Part shown: piece after piece, positions 1 through 6,182 of the stretch
Layout of the letters: the number at the start of each line of letters is the position of its first letter
Position numbering within the stretch: position 1 is the stretch's first letter
Assembly: GCA_019232725.1 (NCBI GenBank)
Contig: JAFANK010000285.1
Span: 1-9,655, forward strand
DNA length: 9,655 bases
Direction of reading: 5' to 3'
Source: Vulcanimicrobiota bacterium
GTDB lineage: Bacteria > Vulcanimicrobiota > Vulcanimicrobiia > Eremiobacterales > Eremiobacteraceae
Program-made: the position numbers and the translations under genes
The notes under the pieces: model-generated
What the model saw: the letters and a program-made list of their open reading frames with translations, nothing else
Database searches by the model: none
Told to the model about the DNA's origin: nothing

Positions 1-224
1 ATGGCATTGACTCCACCTACGTCGGCCTGCGCTACGTCGACGAAGCGAACACGCTCGTCTTATCGCCATATCTGGTGACGGGCGTGCACGTACGCAAGAC
101 GATCTCGCGCCACCTCGCGCTGACCCTGCGTGCCGATAATGTCGGCAACAATCACAATGCCGAGGACGTGCTGGGATATCCCATCGTGGGCTCGGCGTTT
201 TCGGTGCGGCTCTCGACGCGTTAG
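1..224 (+). CDS. TonB-dependent outer-membrane receptor, C-terminal fragment
   Basis: This is the last 73 residues of a gene that begins before the window; the first complete codon is at position 3 and the stop TAG is at 222-224. The translation alternates polar and hydrophobic residues in beta-barrel fashion. It holds the paired segments SPYLVTGVHVRKTISRHLAL and LTLRADNVGNNHNAED, the latter matching the 'v.v.NlfNk.Y' strand near the end of TonB receptors. It closes with GSAFSVRLSTR, a terminal strand with hydrophobic residues at alternate positions, as expected for outer-membrane insertion. The receptor would import a scarce ligand using TonB energy. Because a BtuF-type protein follows with a one-base overlap, a corrinoid (BtuB-like) ligand is the best inference, but the substrate-determining plug is outside the window, so no symbol is given. 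Confidence 0.82.
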   Translation, partial: GIDSTYVGLRYVDEANTLVLSPYLVTGVHVRKTISRHLALTLRADNVGNNHNAEDVLGYPIVGSAFSVRLSTR

Positions 225-1093
225 TGCGCGCCCACGCCTGGGCCGCGCTGCTCGCACTCGTGGTCGTGCAAGCGTGTGCGCCACACCAACGTTCGCAGCC
301 CGCGGCGCACGAGGGCGCGGCGTCCGAGCGGCCGCGCGTCGTCAGCCTTGCGCCCTCGCTGACAGAGATCGCCTATGCGATCGGCTGCCAAGACGTGCTG
401 GTCGCAGGCACGACATACGACGACTACCCGCCGGCAGCGCGAGCATTACCGCACGTCGCCGATTTGAGCGCGGTGGATCTTGAGCGGTTGAGCGCGCTCC
501 ATCCCACGATCGTCGTGGCGCTGCACGATCAAGAACGCGAGGGTGCCCCCGTCGAGTCGCGTCTGAGCATCCCGGTCATGTATTTGCCCAACCGCAATCT
601 CGCCGACTTGTACGCCGACATCGCGGGCGTCGGCGCAGCATGCGGGAAGCCCGCTGCGGCGGCGCACCTGTCGCGTGCCTTGCACGCGCGCATCGATGCG
701 ATCGCGAGGATGACGCACCCAAAGCCGAAGCCGCGCGTGTTCTTCCTTTTGGATCTGCCGGGCTTCACCGCGGGTGCCACGAGTTTCATCGACGATCTCA
801 TCCGCCTGAGCGGCGGCGTAAACGTGGCGGGCGTCGTCAAAGCGGCGTACCCGGCGATAAGCGCGGAGGCGCTCGTCCAAATGGATCCAGATGTGCTCAT
901 CGTCGCCCGCGAGGTGCCGTTTGGGCCGAGCGTGTTGGCCGCAGAGCCTTGGCGCAGTCTTAAGGCCGTCCAAGAAGGGCGTGTCGTGCGCCCGCCTTCG
1001 GATGACATCGTCGAGCGCAACGGACCGCGTGTCGTCCAAGGCCTTACATGGATGGCAGCTGCCATTCACGGCACAGGTGGTATTGCGAGGTAA
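224..1093 (+). CDS. btuF: BtuF-type cobalamin-binding periplasmic lipoprotein (ABC transporter substrate-binding protein)
   Basis: This 289-residue protein starts at a GTG that overlaps the preceding TAG by one base (TAGTG), which suggests translational coupling to the receptor gene. Residues 1-17 form a lipoprotein signal peptide ending VVVQAC, so Cys18 would be lipidated after cleavage; Gln at -2 is unusual for a lipobox. The mature part begins with the class III binding-protein signature RVVSLAPSLTEIAYAIG (about 38-54), followed by a YDDYPPAARALPHV segment and a 'DL..L.aL.PtiVva' strand, all typical of BtuF. The second lobe contains TSFIDDLIRLSGGVNVA and a typical ending 'LaaePWRsLkAVqeGRV'. 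Its role would be to pass a corrinoid from the receptor to an inner-membrane BtuCD permease. No permease or ATPase gene follows, so these must lie elsewhere. A haem or siderophore ligand is a less likely alternative. Confidence 0.85.
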   Translation: MRAHAWAALLALVVVQACAPHQRSQPAAHEGAASERPRVVSLAPSLTEIAYAIGCQDVLVAGTTYDDYPPAARALPHVADLSAVDLERLSALHPTIVVALHDQEREGAPVESRLSIPVMYLPNRNLADLYADIAGVGAACGKPAAAAHLSRALHARIDAIARMTHPKPKPRVFFLLDLPGFTAGATSFIDDLIRLSGGVNVAGVVKAAYPAISAEALVQMDPDVLIVAREVPFGPSVLAAEPWRSLKAVQEGRVVRPPSDDIVERNGPRVVQGLTWMAAAIHGTGGIAR

Positions 1094-1099
1094 GCTTTT

Positions 1100-1354
1100 T
1101 TAGCTGCGCGCGGATCCCGGCAAGTGGCTGCCGCGGCGGCCATGCTTGGGTGGGTGTTGTGCGGGCACGGTGTCGTGCACGTCAAGGTCGCCCAAGCGGA
1201 AGAAGACGATATGCGTGCCCTCCTCGAATCCGACTTTCACCAGCGGATCGTCCTTTGGCACCGACGGCACGATCGCATGCACTCGCCCGGTCTTGCCGAT
1301 CGATTCACGGTGCACGTCTGTGAAGTAACGAGGCTGCGGCTGCGGATCGCGCAC
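1100..1354 (-). CDS. Small conserved-looking protein of unknown function, minus strand
   Basis: I do not recognise this 84-residue protein. Its core, about residues 10-60, looks like a genuine compact beta domain: YFTDVHRESIGKTGRVHAIV, then VPKDDPLVKVGFEEG and HIVFFRLGDLDV. The Gly-Arg-Val turn followed by repeated short beta strands is reminiscent of an SH3-like barrel. The tail after residue 62 is Pro-, His- and Arg-rich and probably disordered. The start chosen is GTG at 1354, preceded by AAGG eight bases upstream. An in-frame ATG at 1429 would give 109 residues, but it has no SD and would overlap the divergent gene's ATG at 1428; a TTG at 1381 is also possible. It converges on btuF with six bases between the stop codons. 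The minus-strand reading gives the coherent protein; the overlapping plus-strand reading is rich in Arg and Cys and looks spurious. Confidence 0.6.
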   Translation of the reverse strand: MRDPQPQPRYFTDVHRESIGKTGRVHAIVPSVPKDDPLVKVGFEEGTHIVFFRLGDLDVHDTVPAQHPPKHGRRGSHLPGSARS

Positions 1355-1427
1355 CGTGGCCGCCTTGCCGACGAGACGCAAACGTTGCGCTGGCCCGCTG
1401 GCGGGAGAAGAAGATGCGTCGGAGTCC

Positions 1428-2021
1428 ATGTCGATAGGTTCGGTTCGGGATATCCCGGCTACCTTGGCGTCCGGCGTTCTCGGGTGCGTCTGCGCGACTG
1501 ACGAAACCCTCGATGGGGCGGCACAAGCACTCGAAAATGCCGGCATCCAAAAGGAGTCGCTGCACGTCGGTGCGCTCGACCCGGCGCGTGCCATAGCAGC
1601 GGCGCAACGTCTGGGCGTGGCGGCGGATATCACGAGCGACGATCCGCTCGCCGGGCTTGTCGCCGGTGGCGACGAGCGCACGTCACGCCTTCGCATGGAT
1701 CGGGGAGGCGTGATCGGTGGCGCGATCGGCGCACTCGCCGGTTGCGCGCTCGGCTTGGGCCCGGCGGGGAGCATCGTCGCAAGCCCGCAGAACATGCCCG
1801 TGCTGGCGAATGCCGCGTTGTACTTCGTCATCGGCGCGATCATCGGATCGGTGCTCGGCGCTGCATTTGCCCCGCAGCCCTCCACCCATGCGGGCTTCCG
1901 GTTGATCGACGGCATGCAAGAAGGTGCCTATGCGCTCGTCGCGGTCGTGCCGGCTGATCGCCATGCCGAGCTGCGCCGAGCGCTCGACGCCGCCGGCGCT
2001 GCAGGCATCACGAGCGTCTAG
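1428..2021 (+). CDS. Glycine-zipper membrane protein, general-stress 17M/YflT-like
   Basis: This 197-residue protein has three parts. Residues about 14-75 are an alpha/beta half-domain, beginning ASGVLGCVCATDETLDGAAQAL and continuing with ENAGI and a beta strand. Residues about 93-148 are two hydrophobic, glycine-rich membrane segments (GGVIGGAIGALAGCALGLG and YFVIGAIIGSVLGAAFA). Residues about 155-197 are a second short alpha/beta unit (GAYALVAVVPADRHAELRRAL, then AGAAGI). This order matches bacterial 'general stress protein 17M-like' membrane proteins, whose biochemical role is unknown. ATG at 1428 is preferred because the family-like region begins soon after it. GGAG at 1421-1424 is only three bases upstream, which is short. 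A GTG at 1356 would add 24 low-complexity residues opposite the minus-strand gene. The next gene begins directly after its stop, so it heads an operon. Confidence 0.62.
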   Translation: MSIGSVRDIPATLASGVLGCVCATDETLDGAAQALENAGIQKESLHVGALDPARAIAAAQRLGVAADITSDDPLAGLVAGGDERTSRLRMDRGGVIGGAIGALAGCALGLGPAGSIVASPQNMPVLANAALYFVIGAIIGSVLGAAFAPQPSTHAGFRLIDGMQEGAYALVAVVPADRHAELRRALDAAGAAGITSV

Positions 2022-2780
2022 GTGGAGAAGCTCGACGCGGTCGTGCTCGCAGCGGGTCGCTTTGCCGGTTCAGAGGCAGACCGAGCCGGCGCAGCGATCA
2101 AGGCATTGGTGAAGGTCGCGAGCACCACGCCTTTCGATGCCGTCGTTGCGGCGCTGCGTGCATCTGCGGCGATCGACCGGCTTGTCGTTGTCGCGCCGCG
2201 GGAGCTGCACGGTTGTTCTCGCGTCGTCGATGCTTGGGTCGACGAGGGCGCCACGGGCGAAGACAACGTCCTCGCCGGCCTGGCGTCGGCGCGCACGCAC
2301 AGGGCGGTGTTGAGCGCATCGGACCTTCCGTTCGTCGAACCCGCGCACGTGGAAAGCTTCTTGATGCGCGTGCCGCCCGATGCGGACTTTGCGTATCCCG
2401 TCTACGAGCGCGCAGAATTTTTGGCGACATTTCCGCGCAGCCGCACCCGTTTTGCGCGTGTCGGCCCCGCGCAGTACACGGGCGGCAGCATGTGCATCGT
2501 CAATGTCAAGCTCGCGCTTGCCAACGAGCGATTGATCCGGCACGCCTTCGCGGCGCGTAAGAGCCAGCTTGCCATGGCCTCGCTGCTCGGCAGCGGTGGT
2601 CTCGTGCGTTATCTGACCGGGCGCCTGGCGATCGAACATGTCGAACGACGGTTGTCCGAACTCACGGGTGGCCGGGCCGTCGCCATCCGCGGAGCGCCTC
2701 CGGCGCTTGCCATGGATTGCGATAGCGCCGCCGAGGTCGAGTACGCGCGCACGTATCACGCAGGCGTGGGTTCCGCGTGA
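2022..2780 (+). CDS. MobA-like nucleotidyltransferase family protein
   Basis: This 252-residue protein starts at a GTG immediately after the TAG of the upstream gene (TAGGTG) and has no SD of its own, so coupled translation is likely. It opens with the nucleotide-binding signature VVLAAGR (7-13), with Lys28 available as the phosphate-contacting lysine. SDLPF at 100-104 fits the metal-binding Asp of the MobA/NTP_transf_3 fold. TGGSMCIVN at 153-161 matches the conserved 'GG..' strand, and the C-terminal MDCDSAAEVEYA (231-242) matches the 'DiDtpeDl' ending of MobA-type enzymes. Family members transfer NMP from NTP to a phosphorylated cofactor or sugar. The acceptor cannot be read from the sequence. 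A CobY-like role in cobalamin nucleotide-loop assembly is conceivable given the nearby btuF, but molybdopterin or other acceptors are equally possible. Confidence 0.7.
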   Translation: MEKLDAVVLAAGRFAGSEADRAGAAIKALVKVASTTPFDAVVAALRASAAIDRLVVVAPRELHGCSRVVDAWVDEGATGEDNVLAGLASARTHRAVLSASDLPFVEPAHVESFLMRVPPDADFAYPVYERAEFLATFPRSRTRFARVGPAQYTGGSMCIVNVKLALANERLIRHAFAARKSQLAMASLLGSGGLVRYLTGRLAIEHVERRLSELTGGRAVAIRGAPPALAMDCDSAAEVEYARTYHAGVGSA

Positions 2781-4018
2781 AAAAAGACAGCCTGTTCGCG
2801 CTGTCGGCGTTTTGGTTCGCCTGGGAACTGCACTGGGCTGCACTGCTGGGCGCTGCGATGCAAGGACAGATCGCGCGCTTTGCGCCCGCGGATCTCATCG
2901 GCACCGCGACCGCCGTGCTCGGGGGAAGCGGCGCGGTGTTCTCCATCCTCGCGCAATATGGTTCAGGAAGGATCTCCGATCGGCTCGGCCGGCGTATACC
3001 GTTTGTCATCGCGGGAACGCTGCTCGACATCATCGCGCTCTTCGGCTTTGCCCGCTCGCCCTCGTTCCTCGTGGTCGTGCTGACGTTCGCGGGCGTGCAG
3101 ATCTCGCTCAACATCGCGTGCGGCCCGTATCAAGCCCTCATGCCCGATCGCGTCGACATGGAAGCGCGCGGGCGCGCCTCCGCCGTCATGGGGCTATTGC
3201 GGCTTGCCGGCACCGCCGCCGGTCTCTTCGCCGCCGGCCTGTTCGTGCATCAGCCGGGACCGCACGTGAGCGCTGCCACGTTCGAGCATGGGCTGACGCT
3301 CCTGGCAGCGGTGATCGCTGCATTTTTGATCGCCGCGCTCGTCATCACCGTTGTGGGCGTCCAGGAAAGCGCCTCACCACCGCGCGCCGCAAGCGTTGCC
3401 GGCGATTGGCCAGAGCGGCCGAGTTTCATCTGGCTCATCATCTCGCGGTCGGCGGTGAACCTCGGTCTCTACTCCATCTTGCCGTTTCTCGCGTTCTACT
3501 TGCGCTTTGCCCAACACGTGACGCAATATCTGCATGCAAGCATCACACTGCTGCTGGTCATGATCGGCTGTGCGCTTGTCGGCACCGTACCCGCCGGCGT
3601 CGGCGCCGACCGCATCTCGAAAAAGCGCATCATCTATATCGCGCTGTTGCTGCTCGCTGCCGGTGCCGCGGGCATGAGCGTGACGTCGAGTGCAAGCTGG
3701 CTCTTGCCGCTTGCGATGGTGCTCGGCGTCGGCTGGGGTGCGTATTACTCGGTGGACTGGGCGCTTGCGTGCATGTTGTTGCCGCGCGGGCGGGCCGGGG
3801 CGCTCATGGCGATCTGGAACATCGGTGCATCCGCGCCGCAGATCGCAGCGCCGATCGTGTCCGGCCTGCTTGTCGACCATGTCAATGCAAGCATGCACGA
3901 CCTTGGCGCAGGCTATCGCGTCGTCTTCGCACTGGTGGCCGCGTGCATGCTCGCAGGCGCCGCCGGCCTGCGTTTTGTACACGAGCCGCGGGCAGGAGTG
4001 GCTGGTGGCAGCGCGTAA
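2777..4018 (+). CDS. Major facilitator superfamily transporter, GPH/SLC45-like
   Basis: This 413-residue inner-membrane protein has about 12 hydrophobic segments in two halves, split by a polar loop around residues 197-215. MFS motif A is clear in the first cytoplasmic loop (GRISDRLGRR, 64-73) and degenerate in the second half (AGVGADRISKKRI, 273-285). GPYQALMPDR (116-125) followed by RGRASAVMG, and VDWALACMLLP (326-336), resemble the 'GPy.Al..D..p...rg.a' and 'D.AL..dllP' patterns of glycoside/sucrose cation symporters. A sugar or glycoside substrate is therefore the best guess, with export of a metabolite the alternative. GTG at 2777 overlaps the upstream TGA by four bases (GTGA) and the N-terminus MKKDSLFALSAFW starts properly at the first helix. 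The spacing implies co-expression with the nucleotidyltransferase. Confidence 0.85.
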   Translation: MKKDSLFALSAFWFAWELHWAALLGAAMQGQIARFAPADLIGTATAVLGGSGAVFSILAQYGSGRISDRLGRRIPFVIAGTLLDIIALFGFARSPSFLVVVLTFAGVQISLNIACGPYQALMPDRVDMEARGRASAVMGLLRLAGTAAGLFAAGLFVHQPGPHVSAATFEHGLTLLAAVIAAFLIAALVITVVGVQESASPPRAASVAGDWPERPSFIWLIISRSAVNLGLYSILPFLAFYLRFAQHVTQYLHASITLLLVMIGCALVGTVPAGVGADRISKKRIIYIALLLLAAGAAGMSVTSSASWLLPLAMVLGVGWGAYYSVDWALACMLLPRGRAGALMAIWNIGASAPQIAAPIVSGLLVDHVNASMHDLGAGYRVVFALVAACMLAGAAGLRFVHEPRAGVAGGSA

Positions 4019-4038
4019 CGAGCCGTTCCAACCAACCC

Positions 4039-4046
4039 AAAAGGAG
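4039..4046 (+). promoter_or_regulatory. Shine-Dalgarno site for the cytochrome c gene
   Basis: AAAAGGAG lies nine bases before GTG 4056, one of the two clear SD sequences in the window. A closer ATG at 4049 is only two bases from the SD and opens a different frame, so this site decides for the GTG start, which also gives a proper lipoprotein signal peptide. Confidence 0.75.
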
Positions 4047-4055
4047 ACATGACGC

Positions 4056-4511
4056 GTGAAAAGATGGATCGCTCTGCTCGCCGTTATGCTCGCAGTGGCG
4101 TTCTCGGTGAGCGCCTGCTCGAAGAGCAGTCAGGAGACGTCGACATCGTCTGACAATGCTGGCCAAGCCACGGCTGCATCGACGGAGACATCGGAGAATA
4201 TGTCCAGTGAATCGACGGGTGGGTCGAAGCTCCCCATCCCGCTCGCCAAGCTGCCGTCGCAGAAAGTAGCCGCAGGCAATGCGAGCGCCGGCACGCAGGT
4301 GTTCGCGGCGAATTGCGCGAGCTGCCATGGCGAAGGCGGCAAGAACGGCACGGTGGGGCCGACGCTCGCCGGAGCCGGCCTCAAGGCTGGGCAAGTCGCG
4401 TACATGGTGCGCAACCCGCAAGGCGTCGATAAGGACTCGAGCATGCCCAAGCTGCCGCTGACAGACAAACAGCTCGCCGACGTCGCGGCGTACGTGGCGT
4501 CGCTGAAGTAG
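4056..4511 (+). CDS. Monohaem cytochrome c lipoprotein
   Basis: This 151-residue protein begins with a lipoprotein signal peptide (MKRWIALLAVMLAVAFSVSAC), so Cys21 is the likely lipid-anchored residue. A Ser/Thr-rich flexible linker follows, about residues 22-57. The cytochrome c domain occupies about 74-151. CASCH at 87-91 provides the two haem-linking cysteines and the proximal His, GPTLAG (101-106) is the usual segment after the haem site, and Met130 in SSMPKLPLTDKQLADVAAYV is the expected distal ligand just before the final helix. The class is a small class I, cytochrome-c6/c551-like electron carrier tethered to a membrane surface in the periplasm. Its electron partners are not encoded nearby. 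A gap of 37 bases separates it from the transporter gene, and an intrinsic terminator follows its stop. Confidence 0.92.
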   Translation: MKRWIALLAVMLAVAFSVSACSKSSQETSTSSDNAGQATAASTETSENMSSESTGGSKLPIPLAKLPSQKVAAGNASAGTQVFAANCASCHGEGGKNGTVGPTLAGAGLKAGQVAYMVRNPQGVDKDSSMPKLPLTDKQLADVAAYVASLK

Positions 4512-4537
4512 CGCACGCGAAACACCAACGCATGGGG

Positions 4538-4577
4538 GGCGCCGATGGCCCGAATGGGTTCGGCGCCTTTGCTTTTC
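4538..4577 (+). terminator. Rho-independent terminator after the cytochrome gene
   Basis: A perfect 8-bp stem, GGCGCCGA (4538-4545) with TCGGCGCC (4560-4567), encloses a smaller CCC/GGG inner stem around a GAAT loop. It is followed by the T-rich tract TTTGCTTTTC (4568-4577). It should end the 1428-4511 transcription unit. The T tract stops one base before the ATG of the photolyase-like gene, so it could also act as a 5' leader structure for that gene if transcription reads through. Confidence 0.85.
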
Positions 4578-4578
4578 A

Positions 4579-5988
4579 ATGACGATCAGTCTGCACTGGT
4601 TTCGCCGCGACCTGCGCCTGCACGATAATCCTGCGTTGGCCGCTGCCGTGACGTCGTCGTCGGGCAGCTTCGGCGTCGTGTGCGCGCACGAGCTGACCGC
4701 ACTCAATCCGCGGCAACGCGCCTTTGTGACCGCGGCGGTGCGCAGCCTGTCCGCGACGCTCTTGAAACAAGATGCGTCGATCAGCATCGTCGACGGCGAC
4801 GCGCCGAGCGGTTTGGCTGCGATCGCCGTTCGATTGGGCGCGACGCGCGTCTATTGCGAGCGTGCCCTCGATCCGGGCGAAAGCATGCTCGAGCGCGCTG
4901 CGGAAGCCGCGCTGAACGCCGCGGGTGTCGAGCTTGTGCGCGTCGGCGCGACCACCATTCACGAACCGGAGGCCGTCGCCGAGCTCAAGCGCGCTGCGGG
5001 CCACGGCTACCGTGTCTTTCCACCGTACTACGATGCTTGGAAGCGGCTGCCGGTGCAACGCGCGGGGGAAACGCATGCGCCCAGCGGTCTAGACCCGCTG
5101 CGCGGCGCGCTCCCCGATGCTGACGCGGTGTCCAATGCGCCAGTCGCCACCGAAGCAGCCGGCATGGAGACGCTCGCTAGGTTCGTCAGTGCGCGCGCGG
5201 CGGACTACGGCGCCAATGCGGAGTACCCCGGTCGCAACGCGACCTCACAGCTCGGTCCCTATCTGCGTTTTGGTCTCGTGAGCGCACGATCCGTCTATCG
5301 TGCCGTCCGCGAGAAGATGGTGCGCAGCTGGACGCTCGCGCAGGAGCGCGACTCCATGGAGGCTTTCGTCCGCCGGCTGGCCTGGCGTGACTTCTACATG
5401 CACCTCGCGCACTTCGTCCCCGCCGTCATCGACCAGCCGCTGCAGGAGAAGATGTTCGGCTTTGCGCCGGGCGAGAGCAGCGCGCATGCTGACGCCTGGG
5501 AGGCCGGGATGACCGGCTACCCGCTGGTCGATGCCGCCATGCGTCAGCTCCACGCAGAAGGCCGCGTGCACCAGCGCGCTGCGGTCGTGGCTGCATCGTT
5601 CGCCACAGCCGATCTCGGCATGGATTGGCGCATCGGCCGAGATGTGTGGATGCGGGAACTGCTCGTGGCCGACGCGGCGCTGTGCGCGGGGAATTGGCAG
5701 CGCATCGCGGGACTCGGGTCCGACCAAGCGGCATACCCTCGCATCTACAACCCGATTCGGCAAGCGTACCAAATCGATGCGCAAGCCACCTACATCCGGC
5801 GCTATTGCAAAGAGCTTGCGAAACTGCCGACACGAGCGGCGTTGGAGCCGTGGAAGATCGCAAAAGAAGTGCAAGCAGAGCTCGGCTTTTTCACGCCAGA
5901 ACAATATCCCGAGCCCATCGTCGATCATGCAACTGCGGCGCGCGACTTTCTGGCCCGATATCAAGCCTACCGGAACCACGCGTCCTGA
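4579..5988 (+). CDS. Photolyase/cryptochrome family flavoprotein with an altered active site
   Basis: This 469-residue protein has the full class I photolyase layout. An N-terminal Rossmann-like antenna domain (LHWFRRDLRLHDNPAL, 5-20) is followed by the helical FAD domain. FAD-binding motifs are TSQLGPYLRFGLVSAR (222-237), WRDFYMHL (269-276), WEAGMTGYPLVDAAMRQL (307-324) and PRIYNP (387-392). ATG 4579 is required because the conserved N-terminus begins at residue 5; no SD precedes it. Aligning by eye to E. coli PhrB, the dimer-contacting residues Glu274, Asn341, Met345 and Trp384 correspond to Arg266, Gln332, Val336 and Arg375, and only Trp277 (Trp269) is kept. The residue near flavin N5 (Asn378) is Cys369. 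Two electron-transfer tryptophans remain (Trp350, Trp373); the third seems replaced, perhaps by Phe295. FAD binding is very likely, but repair of cyclobutane dimers in the usual way is doubtful. It may repair another lesion or act as a light sensor. Confidence 0.9.
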   Translation: MTISLHWFRRDLRLHDNPALAAAVTSSSGSFGVVCAHELTALNPRQRAFVTAAVRSLSATLLKQDASISIVDGDAPSGLAAIAVRLGATRVYCERALDPGESMLERAAEAALNAAGVELVRVGATTIHEPEAVAELKRAAGHGYRVFPPYYDAWKRLPVQRAGETHAPSGLDPLRGALPDADAVSNAPVATEAAGMETLARFVSARAADYGANAEYPGRNATSQLGPYLRFGLVSARSVYRAVREKMVRSWTLAQERDSMEAFVRRLAWRDFYMHLAHFVPAVIDQPLQEKMFGFAPGESSAHADAWEAGMTGYPLVDAAMRQLHAEGRVHQRAAVVAASFATADLGMDWRIGRDVWMRELLVADAALCAGNWQRIAGLGSDQAAYPRIYNPIRQAYQIDAQATYIRRYCKELAKLPTRAALEPWKIAKEVQAELGFFTPEQYPEPIVDHATAARDFLARYQAYRNHAS

Positions 5989-6010
5989 TACCGAACCAGC
6001 CGCAGACGAC

Positions 6011-6018
6011 GGGGAGGG
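6011..6018 (+). promoter_or_regulatory. Strong Shine-Dalgarno sequence without a canonical start codon
   Basis: GGGGAGGG lies in the gap after the photolyase-like gene. No ATG, GTG or TTG occurs at a usable distance downstream in any frame. The codon five bases after it, in frame with the small ORF that overlaps the acetyltransferase gene, is ATC (6024). Confidence 0.5.
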
Positions 6019-6023
6019 ACGTC

Positions 6024-6182
6024 ATCGCCGACAACGCCACTAAAGCCGTTCGCGCCGGCACGAGCCTCGTCTTGGGCACCTCGGGCGATCGCATTGCACG
6101 CGACACGCCCACCTGGGACCTCGTGAAGATCTTCTTCCGGCGGCAGATGCAGCACGTGCGCAAATTCCGCTCGCGCCGATGA
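6024..6182 (+). CDS. Putative 52-residue basic protein with possible ATC start
   Basis: I do not recognise this small ORF. Read from ATC 6024 it gives 52 residues with a neutral first half (ADNATKAVRAGTSLVLGTSG) and a strongly basic end (FFRRQMQHVRKFRSRR). Three observations support translation: a strong SD (6011-6018) five bases upstream of the ATC, mostly G/C third codon positions as in neighbouring genes, and a stop (TGA 6180-6182) overlapping the ATG of the acetyltransferase gene in an ATGA arrangement. Alternative starts are ATA 5988 or CTG 5985 (longer) and TTG 6072 (36 residues). It could be a genuine small protein with a rare start codon, a leader peptide for the next gene, or the remnant of a gene that lost its start. 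The basic C-terminus could bind nucleic acid or membrane lipid, which is speculative. Confidence 0.42.
   Translation: MADNATKAVRAGTSLVLGTSGDRIARDTPTWDLVKIFFRRQMQHVRKFRSRR

Noticed and set aside
1091..1110. Run of six T after btuF as an intrinsic terminator
   Set aside because: The run is present, but no stable GC-rich stem precedes it. Only a weak AGCT self-complement is seen.
1124..1501. Plus-strand reading frame opposite the small minus-strand gene
   Set aside because: The translation is rich in Arg, His and Cys with no family resemblance, whereas the minus-strand reading over the same bases gives a well-ordered domain. They cannot both be likely, and this one looks like a shadow.
2638..4059. 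473-residue plus-strand reading frame across the MFS gene
   Set aside because: It is extremely Arg- and Ala-rich and lies out of frame over a clear 12-helix transporter. Such long shadow frames are common in high-GC DNA.
5967..6155. 62-residue minus-strand reading frame opposite the small ORF
   Set aside because: It has an ATG, but third-position G+C is lower than on the plus strand, and it lacks any operon context, while the plus frame ends in an ATGA overlap with the next gene.
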